Source of the DNA: Osedax fenrisi
Taxonomy: Eukaryota; Annelida; Polychaeta; Sabellida; Siboglinidae
Assembly: GCA_964019155.1 (NCBI GenBank)
Contig: OZ025243.1
Coordinates: 30,143,871-30,207,870 of the forward strand
DNA: 64,000 bases
Direction: 5' to 3'
The position numbers were made by a program, and so were the translations under genes. Numbering within the stretch: the stretch's first letter is position 1; the number at the start of each line of letters is the position of its first letter. Shown here piece after piece: positions 35,051 through 46,211 of this stretch. The notes beneath the pieces are model-generated. The model saw only the letters and a list, made by a program, of their open reading frames with translations. It had not been told where the DNA came from and did no database searches.

Positions 35051-35731
35051 TTAAAGTAGTCATTATTAGGGGCGCTGCAACAGGGGGGATATATCACCCC
35101 ACTTTAAAATCTAGTGGGACCTCCTATGTATTTTTCCCCCCCCGCCCCACTTTACCGCAACATTTATTCTGATTGGTTGGTCTCCCTACATACAAAATCA
35201 TTCCAGCGCATATACAAAAATATCTATTCATTTATAATTTATCCCCACATAACCTTGAGTATGCGAGGTGACGATTAAGGTTAATTTTTAGGGGATACGT
35301 TTGTATAAAATATGTATGATCAATTAATTTTATTATATACTTAGAATAATATATAGGCTTAAATCATATTATTATCAATAATAATAGAAAGTTTTTATAG
35401 ACATACCACTCGCACCACTTTACAATGTGTATAAACTCACATAGCTCTGTGATTAATAAGTGCGACATATTATTCGAAGATTATTGAATTCCGCTTTATT
35501 TCTATACTATTAAATTACAATTACTATTAAATTCATTGAGTGAATCTGTGAATATGTAATTGGGTAATAATTACTATAAGAATTACTAATTAGCCATATA
35601 AATATTCACAGATTCATTAACATTAACTTGTCATTTAATTAAATAAAATATAAATAAATATGAATTCAATAATCTTTGATCAAATAAATAAATCTAATAA
35701 TATGTTACTGTATGAAGGAGAAACATGATTG

Positions 35732-35765
<34 letters not shown>

Positions 35766-35800
35766 ATATATATATTCGTCTAAACATACTTTAATTAGGT
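35051..35800. other. SHMT upstream region
   Basis: Includes a fragment of the GGGGCGTCA MITE family (35069-35155: GGGGCG..., GGGGGGATATATC..., CCCCACTTTA) and AT-rich DNA with a TA tract at 35737-35775. The SHMT promoter should lie at about 34850-35300; no TATA box was assigned. Confidence 0.5.
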
Positions 35801-36297
35801 GGTGCGCGGCGGGCTCGTACGCCGAGGCCGCAGGCCGAGCCGTCCAGACCTCGATGTTAACGGATAGGAAAATATTTTTTTTAAATTGAGGTGTGATTTT
35901 TTTTCAAAATTTTTCAAAATCTCTTTCCCATAAAAGTCTTTTTCCGTCAAAAATCTCATCAAAGTGTATTCTTAAATTCAAATAATGCTCGATTTGAAAT
36001 TTTTTTTTGCCAATGTATATATATGAGGTAGCTACCCGAAATATCATTAGGAATACATAGTATGCGCATACTCATTTTCATCTACGGGCAATATTTCTGG
36101 TAGTATTTTGTGTTTTTATCGTTATAATTTTATATTTAATATTTTGTATAAATTCAAATAATTAAAATTCGCCAGTAAGGAAAACGTAAGGAAAACGTCG
36201 GGAGATAAAGTGGGGCAACGGGGGTAACATGAATGATTTACTTTTTTGAATATGTATTCACGCGATACCAATAATCGTTAAATAGTGTCATTTTTGG

Positions 36298-36980
36298 ATC
36301 GATTTACGTAATCGAAAAATTTAAATTCGACGCAAATTTTTAATAACAAACATTATCGTGGAGAATTTTATCGTAAATAATTTCGTAAAAATGAGTTTCT
36401 TTAATTTCGAATACATTACGTAGATTTACGAAATGGTACTTCCGGTTTGAATATCTAAATAAAAACAAGTGCATCGGAATTTATTTACCCGTATTATTGA
36501 GAAAAAGTTCACGAACGAGTAAAATCGAGTTAATATTTTTTACGTTACGAGTTTATATTAATTATTTCCTATCTACGCCATTTAAACATAAATTATTAAA
36601 CATAGGTGATGTAAAAAATCAAAATCTACAATAATTATTCTATTTCAATAATTTTAACTTTATTAAATAGTTAATTAAAATAGAATATACTTTGATAAAT
36701 TGTGACTTCTTATGTTTTATATTCTTAGAGCTAAGGCCGAAAAAGTGAAAAATACATGATTTTGATATAGTCTATTTGACCGACTTCCGGCAAATTTGTC
36801 GTATAAATTATGAATTCATCAGATTAGGAGTACGAAAATACATGTAATAAAATCAGAAAAATCATTAAAATATGAATAATAGGGTTTCCATCTCTATTTT
36901 AATATTTCGCCAAATGTCATCATATATATATGGTCAAAGAAAAAAATATAGATTTATAAAAAAATATTTTTTCTAAAATC
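36298..36980 (+). repeat. Helitron internal module, copy 1
   Basis: Repeated with high identity at 37879-38660. Both contain ATTATCGTGGAGAATTTTAT and GGTACTTCCGGTTTGAATAT. Copy 2 has an extra internal duplication of about 130 bp (38171-38300 repeated at 38304-38430). Confidence 0.88.
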
Positions 36981-37089
36981 TATTCTATAATTATATATGC
37001 ATTACATACCGAGTGAGTCTATACAAATATATATATTTCTATTAATATATATATATATATATATGTGTGTATGTGGTAATTGATATTTT

Positions 37090-37770
37090 TAGTTATATTT
37101 ATTGTCACTGTTGTGTTTAGGTTGGGTTAAGTTTTAATATTGGTAGATTTTTTTTAGCTGTATTACTTCCCGAGTGAGCCTATATAAGGATATTTTCACA
37201 GTTGTGGTTAGGTTGGGTTAAGTTTTAATATTGGTAGATTTTTTTTAGCTGCATTACTTCCCGTATGAGCCTATAAAAGCATATTCATTTATATTGTTAT
37301 TTTCACAGTTGTGGTTATGTTGGGTTAAGTTTTAATTTGTATAGGTTTTTTTTAGCTGCATTACTTCCCGAGTGAGCCTATACAAGGATATTTGCACAGT
37401 TGTGGTTAGGTTGGGTTAAGTTTTAATTTATGTAGGTTTTTTTAGCTGAATTACTTCCCGAGTGAGCCTATACAAGGATATTTGCACAGTTGTGGTTAGG
37501 TTGGGTTAAGTTTTAATTTGTGTAGGTTTTTTTAGCTGCATTACTTCCAGAGTGAGCCTATACAAGGATATTTGCACAGTTGTGGTTAGGTTGGGTTAAG
37601 TTTTAATTAGTGTAAGTTTTTTTTATCTGCACTACTTCCAGAGTGAGCCTATAAAAGTATAGTGATATATGTGTGTGTTGTCATTGATATTTGGAGTATT
37701 AGTTATTTTCATTGTTATTGTTAATTGGATTAAGTTTTAATATTGGTGGTTTTTTTTAGCTGCATATACT
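37090..37770 (+). repeat. Minisatellite GGTTGGGTTAAGTTTTAAT, block 1
   Basis: Units of about 85-110 bp containing GTTAGGTTGGGTTAAGTTTT, a T7-8 run, AGCTGCATTACTTCC and GAGTGAGCCTATA. About seven copies. Confidence 0.9.
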
Positions 37771-37878
37771 TTTTTAGTTGCATTACATATATATGTATAC
37801 TATATACCTATATAACTAGCTGCATTACATCACCAAGTGAACCTTACGATCGAACACGGGCGAAGCCGGCCACCCACC

Positions 37879-38660
37879 TCGATTTACGTAATCTACAAAT
37901 TTAAATTCGACGCAAATTTTTAATAACAAATATTATCGTGGAGAATTTTATCGTAAATAATTTCGTAAAAATGAGTTTCTTTAATTTCGAATACATTACG
38001 TAGATTTACGAAATGGTACTTCCGGTTTGAATATCGAAATAACAATTGGTAAATCAGAATTTATTTACCCCTATTATTGAGAAAAAGTTCACGAACGAGT
38101 AAAATCGAGTTAATATTGTTTACGTTACGAGTTTATATTAATTATTTCCTATCTACGACATGTAAACATAAATTATTAAACATAGGTGATGTACAAAATC
38201 AAAATCTACAATAATTATTCGATTTCAATAATTTTAACTTTATTAAATAGTTAATTAAAATAGAATATACTTTGATAAATTGTGACTTCTTATGTTTAAT
38301 ATTATTAAACATAGGTGATGTACAAAATCAAAATCTACAATAATTATTCGATTTCAATAATTTTAACTTTATTAAATAGTTAATTAAAATAGAATATACT
38401 TTGATAAATTGTGACTTCTTATGTTTAATATTCTTCGAGCTACGGCCGAAAAAGTGAAAAATACATGATTTTAGAATAGTCTATTTTTCGTATAAATTAT
38501 GAATTAATCAGATTAGGAGTACGACAATACATGTAATAAAATCAGAAAAATCATGAAAATATGAATAATAGGGTTTCCATCTCTGTTTTAATATTTCGCC
38601 AAATGTCATCATATATATAGGTAAAAAAAAAAATATAGATTTATAAAAAAATATTTTTTC
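37879..38660 (+). repeat. Helitron internal module, copy 2
   Basis: Second copy of the module at 36298, starting immediately after an internal Helitron-like 3' end. Confidence 0.88.
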
Positions 38661-38754
38661 TAAAATCTATTCTATAATTATATATGCATTACATACCGAG
38701 TGAGTCCATACAAATATATATATATATATGTGTGTGTATGTGGTAATTGATATT

Positions 38755-39960
38755 TTTAGTTATATTTATTGTCACTGTTGTATTTAGGTTGGGTTAAGTT
38801 TTAATATTGGTAGATTTTTTTTAGCTGCATTACTTCCCGTGTGAGCCTATAAAAGCATATTCATTTATATTGTTATTTTCACAGTTGTGGTTAGGTTGGG
38901 TTAAATTTAATATTGGTAGTTTTTTTTAGATGCATTACTTCCTGTGTGATCCTATACAAGTATATTTATTTATATTGTTATTTTAACGGTTGTGGTTAGG
39001 TTGGGTTAAGTTTTAATATTGGTAGTTTTTTTAGCTGCATTACTTATCGAGTGGACCTATAAAAGTATAGTGATATGTGTGTGTGTATTCAGTGATATTT
39101 TGAGTATTAGTTATTTTCACATTTGTAGTTAGGTTGGGTTAAGTTTTAATTTGTGTTGGTTTTTTTTAGCTGCATTACTTCCCGAGTGAGCCTATAAAAG
39201 CATATTCATTTATATTGTTATTTTCACAGTTGTGGTTAGGTTGGGTTAAGTTTTAATTTGTGTAGGTTTTTTTAGCTGCATTACTTCCGAGTGAGCCTAT
39301 AAAAGCATATTAATTTATATTGTTATTTTCACAGTTGTGTTTAGGTTGGGTTAAGTTTTAATTTGTGTAGGTTTTTTTAGATGCATTACTTCCCGAGTGA
39401 GCCTATAAAAGCATATTCATTTATATTGTTATTTTCACAGTTGTGGTTAGGTTGGGTTAAGTTTTAATTTGTGTAGGTTTATTTTAGCTGCATTACTTCC
39501 AGAGTGAGCCTATACAAGAATATTTTCACAGTTGTGGTTAGGTTGGGTTAAGTTTTAATTTGTGTAGGTTTTTTTAGCTGCATTACTTCCCGAGTGAGCC
39601 TATAAAAGCATATTCATTTATATTGTTATTTTCACAGTTATGGTTAGGTTGGGTTAAATTTTAATTTGTGTAGGTTTTTTTAGCTGCACTACTTCCAGAG
39701 TGAGCCTATAAAAGTATAGTGATATATGTGTTTGTTGTCATTGATATTTGGAGTATTAGTTATTTTCACAGTTGTGGTTAGATTGGATTAAGTTTTAATA
39801 TTGGTGGTTTTTTTTAGCTGCATTACTTACCGAATTAACCTATAAAAATATAGTGATATGTGTGTGTATGTTTTTATTGATATTTTGAGTTTTAGTTATC
39901 GTCAGTGTTTCGGATAGGTTGGGTTAAGTTTTAATATTCGTAGGTTTTTGTTATCCGAAT
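38755..39960 (+). repeat. Minisatellite GGTTGGGTTAAGTTTTAAT, block 2
   Basis: About a dozen further units of the same minisatellite follow the second Helitron module and end at the helicase remnant. Confidence 0.9.
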
Positions 39961-39979
39961 TACTTCCGCAATAGGACCT

Positions 39980-40309
39980 TACGCAGGTGATCATTTATTA
40001 ATTCCAAGGATACCGTTAACGGCAGCAGACCATGATGTCCCTATTAAAAGGCTACAGTTTCCCGTCAAGGTAATTTTTGCCATAACAACAAATAAATCTC
40101 AAGGTCAGACCTTCGAAACGATTGTCATGTATCTCGAACGTGATTGTTTTACGCACGGACAGTTGTATGTTAGTCTTTCGCGAGTTGGAAATCCAGCCAA
40201 TATTCATATTTATAAATGTATATATCCCGTGGAAGAATTACTTCAAATGTTGTTTACCCTGAAGTTTTTAGAAATACTTTTACTCATTAGTAATAGTAGA
40301 CCAAAGTAG
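39980..40309 (+). pseudogene. Helitron Pif1-like helicase, C-terminal remnant
   Basis: An open frame of 109 codons ends at TAG 40307-40309. It contains AGDHLLIPRIPLT, KRLQFPVKVIFAITTNKSQG (the Helitron helicase signature before motif V) and HGQLYVSLSRVGNP (motif VI). Everything upstream, including the Rep nuclease, is missing, replaced by minisatellite. It is a truncated remnant of an autonomous Helitron. Confidence 0.9.
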
Positions 40310-40555
40310 TTAAAGTTTTGTTTTAATAAATACATTATGAAATTATCATTGTTTTTTTTTATTAAAATAAAAAAAAGATAAATAACGGCCCACTGACTGC
40401 TAGAAACATTATATAAAAATCTAAAAATACCCAATGGTCTCAACTAACCCATTACCCCCACACCTAAAATAGTCTCATTCACGGGCAACGCCGGCCACCC
40501 ACCCTAGTATATATATATAATATATATCTATATATATATATATATATATTCAAAT

Positions 40556-40850
40556 AGGGTTGTCACGTGTGTCTGTAGGGATGTCACATTTGTAGATGTG
40601 ACGTTTAGTGCGGAAACAAACAAACAGACAGACGCCATAGCTGTCGGTGCACTATAAATAAACACCGGGTGCTGGTCTGAGTTCAGTAGTTGAACGCGTC
40701 TAAGTATCTATCAGTAAGTAGTAGAGAGAGAGCGCGAGTGGGTGAGAGAGTGTACCGCGGTCGTACACTACTTGACCCTTTGAACCCGTGTTGACCCCTA
40801 TCGCCGACTACTTGACCCGAGTGAAAATGCTGAGATTTCATGTAATTGAT
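40556..40850 (+). promoter_or_regulatory. Candidate core promoter and 5' leader (possibly ALG8, or a solo LTR)
   Basis: An island of balanced composition in AT-rich surroundings. TATAAATA at 40653-40660 is followed about 30 bp later by an initiator-like TCAGT (40683-40687), ideal spacing for a TATA promoter on the plus strand. The downstream leader contains several TTGACCC motifs and GAAAATG at 40827, a frame of 24 codons or a short first exon (CAT/GTAATT). It may be the ALG8 promoter. The start TGTCACGTGTG also resembles an LTR edge, but no second LTR or target duplication was found. Confidence 0.45.
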
Positions 40851-40859
40851 ACATATTAT

Positions 40860-42488
40860 ATGAATTTTCTAATTATAATGCATGTTATTAAATGGCATTA
40901 GAAAAAAACAATATATAAATATAAATATATATAGATTATATTATATCATTTGATCTATTACATTAACTAATTGCAATAATATATACTAATATATACTAAA
41001 GTGAATATCATTTAATTAGTTGATCAGAGTTTATTAAATTTTTATAACTGGATACCATTTTTATAACTATATTATGTTGAAAAAATGACATATTATTACT
41101 TCCCGTTAAAATTCTTTAATGTCAATTGCACAATTGACAATACTCATCATGTATGTGAAATAAAGATAGCCAATCTAGGTACATGACTAATGTATATTCT
41201 TAATATAGATTTATATGATATATAACATCTATCAAACTCTTATAATATTATATTACCAGTTATATACTTGTATTAATATGTAAATAATAACCATGCGCTT
41301 GTCTTCATTAGTTAATACTTGCTATATTATATCTGATTAATATGTGTACAAATATTATTATCTATAATGTAAAAACTAATATTTGAATATTTAAAACTTT
41401 ATATTTGTAATTATTTTTGCAATTTCATCTAATCAGAGAATACCTAGAATCTCCAATGAAAATAGTTTTGGTAATAGATAACTATTAATTAATTTTCTAA
41501 ATAAGTTATACAGTTATAAATTGTGATTTTCTAGAATATATATTATATGTGAAGTGATCTACACAGGATGTATTTACATTTGTTTAATTAATAGTTACTA
41601 CATGTGCATATAATCAATGGTGCATTAATAAATTCTATCATTTAAAGTAATTTTTGTTGGTATCTTACAATTAACAAATTTGTTATTATTGAATTTATTC
41701 AATTTAAAAGTTACTAATAATTTGTGTATTAAAATTATTTATTTGATTACATATAATTAAATGAAATTGTTCAGCAATCTACATATATTTGTGTATATCT
41801 TATTAGTGCTATTCAGAATATTTATTATCATTATAATTTACTTTATCCAAACACTCTTATATTTTGTATATACAGTTTCTATATAAAGTCACCTAATGAT
41901 ATACAGATGGTAGTTCCAGTTCCAGTTCAATTCAAGGTTTTGATATTACCCGATATTTAAATTTAGCATTATATAAATACATTTATTATTAACTGTTGTA
42001 AATTCCTGGCACATTCATATAAATTACCCAATAACATATATGTTGTTACTATCATACTAAATATTATATTAAACATACTTTATTAACTATATGAAACTCA
42101 GATTTATAATTAAATATAAATTAATAGTTATGATTATCATAAAGTTAGTATCATAATGATACTAACTTTATTATTATGCTAAATACAATACAATAATGTA
42201 TTGTATAATTTAAATATACTTTGTATAATAATATCAATACCTGTAAGGAATTGTTACCTGCATCTATGTTTAACATAGTGTTATGGTTATACAAATAATA
42301 TATGAAACATATATATATATATAATATATACATATATATATATATATATTATATATATTATTATAATAATTATATGCTCAGCAAAATGCTGTATTGTGTT
42401 ATTAATAGTATATAATAACTAATCTAGTATGCATTTAAAGTATGGAATACTATACTTAAACTAGATTAAACTATAACTTAAGTAAAGT
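40860..42488. other. AT-rich region upstream of ALG8
   Basis: No gene recognised. A perfect-looking inverted pair AAAGTTAGTATCATAATGAT/ACTAACTTT lies at 42140-42170. Confidence 0.5.
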
Positions 42489-42978
42489 AAATTTAGGATC
42501 ATATGAACAAGTCGCCAATCAAAAATAGCGTACATTCATTAAATAAGTAAGGTACGCGATTTTAGATTCGCGTACCAGGTATGCCGTACCTTTAAGGTAA
42601 CCTTACCTATTCAATGAAGGTACACGATTTAAAAACCGAATTATAAAACAATAACAGTACATTATGATAATGTTAACGATAATCATTATCATAATGATTA
42701 TCATAATAATGATTATGTACTACATATGAATCTAGAGTGTATATAATATATACACTGTAGATTCATATGTACTGTTATTGTTTTATAATTCGGTTTTCAA
42801 ATCGCGTACCTTCATAGGTAAGGTACGCGAATCTAAAATCGCGTACCTTATTATAAGGCTTATACAAATGAGCAAGGTACGCGATTCTAAAATCGCGTAC
42901 CTTACTTTTTTAATGAAGGTACGCGATTTAAAAATCGGCGATACGCGATCGGCGAATTGTTCACATGATCCTAAATTT
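42489..42978. mobile_element. Large inverted-repeat (foldback) element, about 490 bp
   Basis: The ends AAATTTAGGATCATATGAAC (42489) and the inverse at 42959-42978 are followed on both sides by arrays of GGTACGCGATTTTAGA-type units, themselves palindromic (GGTACGCGAT...ATCGCGTACC). The centre is a palindrome (CATATGAATCTAGAGTGTAT... mirrored around 42745, with CCGAATTATAAAACAATAAC on each side). The whole unit could form one long hairpin. A possible AAAGT flank on both sides is not a secure target duplication. Confidence 0.82.
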
Positions 42979-43856
42979 AAAAGTACAGTTTTAGAAAATT
43001 AGTAATTTACCTAGTAAAATTATTTTAATTATAATAATTATTAAAAATATAATAAAATAATATTGTGCAAAAAAACTAAATTTAATTTAGTTTTTTTTAA
43101 TTTAAAATTAGTTACCAATATACATAAAGTGGAATTGATTGATAGAATATGAAACTTAAATTTTTGATATATTTATTTTTATCAATTATATTTTATTAAA
43201 TATTTTATCAAATATATTTTTATCAATATTAATTATTATTTAATTTATAAATTATAATAATTATTATTAAAATATTTATTAAACTTTTATAATTAATATA
43301 ATGATTATAACACTAACAGTTTTGAATAAATAACGTGTTGTAAGAGACATTCTATTTCAATATATAATTTAAATATACTGCACTACACTCGATAATTTAG
43401 TTTAAACTAGTTATAATCAGGTATTCTCAAGTGCTATTCAAAAATAATAAACTTATAAATAAATATATATATTCACATTTTCGGTTTTTCTCTATACAAT
43501 TTAACCCCGTACACTTTAACATATAACCTTTTTTCAAAATAATTCAGCCAGTTGTTGATTTCCAAAATGAATGAGATTAAATTTTGGCACATTTCAATAC
43601 TCATAACTACTGTAAAGATATTACTAATACCTTCATAGTATGTCATTTGTATTTATGTTATATATAATATACTATATAAATGGCTTAACTAATACTGAGT
43701 CTAAAAGTAGTTTAAAATATCATTATTTAATTATTCTATATAAATACAAATATATAGATAAATTTAATTTTAAATTTATATATTACAAATTTAAATGATA
43801 TGTATGTTATTTATGTAATATATATATATATATATATATATAATTATTATATAATA

Positions 43857-43908
<52 letters not shown>

Positions 43909-44887
43909 CTATACATTTAAAGTCTAATTAACATGTTTATATTTATATATTTTTTTATTTATTTATGAAATTGAAAATATGTACAAACGATTATTATAAT
44001 TGTTATAATATACTTATTATAAAGTAAGAGAATACAAAATTACCTAATATATTAATTATATTATAAACTAATGCTCTAATTGATTAATATAATACTTATT
44101 GAATATCAATGTATTTTCGATATTGATATAGCAAATATATTGAATATATTTGTCACTGCAATCTTATTTTTATTACAATATTTACAAACTAACTTAAATA
44201 AAATATTTATAAATTTGAATTAATATTATAAAAAATTATTAAAATTAATAAATATATTTAAATGTATTTAACAATTTTATTATATATTTTAAAATATTAA
44301 AAAAATTAAACTACACATTTGAAATGATATATTATTCACAGTAAATAATACGCTTTTTTTAAATATTATATATTATAATATGTAAACAATTTCAAATTTA
44401 TAATACTTATTAGTTTATATGTATATTTATTTATTAATATAGATCAATACAACACCTAAAAGCATAATCTTGCGATACAATCACCATTATGTTAATTTAT
44501 AAGTAATTTTATAGAAGATAATTTATATTGTTTAAATTATATAGGGATATTTTATAGAAATATTGTAATATTTCATATATATTTACGAAGTAACTAAATA
44601 TAATACATAGGGTAATAATAATAAGTAAGCAAAAATAATAAATGATACCGGGAATAAAACGAAGTGTTATTTAATAAAAAATCAAAACAAACGAAAATAT
44701 TGTATCCCGCAATATCGGTAATTTTGTTCCATATATAATATTTCAATAGATTATACGCAAGTATAAGAAATATATATATATATATACTTAGACGTGTTTT
44801 CGTATAAACCGCTTATTCGCATACGTCGCTTTTCGTAAACGCGACGCATCGCTCTAATCCTAATAAATGGGTGAAATAACACTTCAG
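42979..44887. other. AT-rich region before first recognised ALG8 exon
   Basis: TA tracts at 43817-43910. The first ALG8 exon(s), encoding the start codon and first membrane segment, should lie here or near 40827; none was identified. Confidence 0.5.
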
Positions 44888-45032
44888 TCGATCGACCGAC
44901 TTCGAGGTACATCGTAACTGGCTGGCGATAACGCACAGTATACCGTTGTCGCAGTGGTATCGAGACAACACCTCCGAATGGACGCTAGACTATCCGCCGC
45001 TGTTCGCGTGGTTCGAATACCTCCTGTCGCAG
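44888..45032 (+). CDS. ALG8: ALG8 exon (first recognised; catalytic Asp region)
   Basis: It encodes RSTDFEVHRNWLAITHSIPL then SQWYRDNTSEWTLDYPPLFA and WFEYLLSQ. Acceptor CACTTCAG; donor CAG/GTATGT. It begins with the last base of a split codon. Confidence 0.93.
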
Positions 45033-45980
45033 GTATGTTGCCGCCCAGTGGCCGCGCGGCTAACTATTAACTATCCGATCTACACTCGTGCTCACATTAT
45101 CTCTCTGCGTAAAGGGGTAATCGGCTCGATAAACAACGTTGCTTCTATAATTAAACCCTGTCATTGCCTAAATCTGATAATAATAATAATAATAATATAC
45201 TATATAAATGCACTTGTTCTTTTGCTTATACAATATTTAATTGTATTCGTACAATTTCAGCTACTTTATTTCAGCTCCTACACTTTAGAATATAATTAGC
45301 TAATACATCACTACATAGTATCCCCCTGCATAGCCAATCACTCTCCCCCCGTCTACTCTAGAATAACGAATATTCCATTATATAATACTCGGTGAGGAGT
45401 AAGAAAAAACCGTAACCATATATGGTTTAAACATTCATTTAACTTGTAGATTAGTAAATTAGGTATGTTAGACGGACATGTAGGTGAAATAATAATGCGT
45501 ATAACATCGTAATGTATAATAAAATATATATATATCATTTTATTCATATATATTCATATATATATATATATACATATACGATTATATTTATAAACAAGTG
45601 ATTTTCTTAACCGATAGCGCGACTAATATCAGCGTTTGTCATCATTACACCATCATGGTTACAGATAGCGGTGTACTTCGACGCGCTGATGCTGGAAGTA
45701 AGTAACATCGGCTACGCGAGCGAGGCGACTATTCTGTTTCAGCGATGTTCTGTGATCGGTACGGACTTCCTGTTGCACTACTCTGCGTACCAGTTTGTAT
45801 CTATAAGCGATTCGTACGTATATTAAATATATTTATATATATATATATATATTTGTTATTTATTTTAAAATGGTTTATTTACTACGAAATAATTTCGTCG
45901 AAATCACATGGTGGTTATGGGCATCATGAGAAGGAAATGAAAATAAAATAAATAGAGCACAATAAAAATAAATGAAAAAA

Positions 45981-46015
<35 letters not shown>

Positions 46016-46159
46016 TATGTGTGTGTACTATATATACTATTATTTATAAATATATATAACAATAATAATAGATATCATCATATCTGGTCATTTAGGTAGC
46101 ATTTTAAATTAAATTACAACTACATATAATTATCATTAGTTTTATATTAACCATATATT

Positions 46160-46211
<52 letters not shown>

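Larger units (their letters stand above)
35800..40507 (+). mobile_element. Helitron-derived region
   Basis: The right end reads GCAACGCCGGCCACCCACCC then TAG at 40507, followed by T: a short GC hairpin just before a CTAG terminus, as in Helitrons. A second, internal end-like sequence (GGGCGAAGCCGGCCACCCACC) is at 37858-37878. The segment from 36298 is repeated from 37879 (TCGATTTACGTAAT...), each copy followed by a minisatellite, so this is a tandem or nested pair of elements. A helicase remnant lies near the right end. A GC-rich block (35802-35850) may mark the left side; the exact 5' TC terminus was not found. Confidence 0.72.

Noticed and set aside
37090..39960. Interstitial telomere repeat (GGTTAGGTTGGGTTA)
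   Set aside because: The motif occurs once per 85-110 bp unit and is not a tandem hexamer or pentamer array; it belongs to the Helitron minisatellite.
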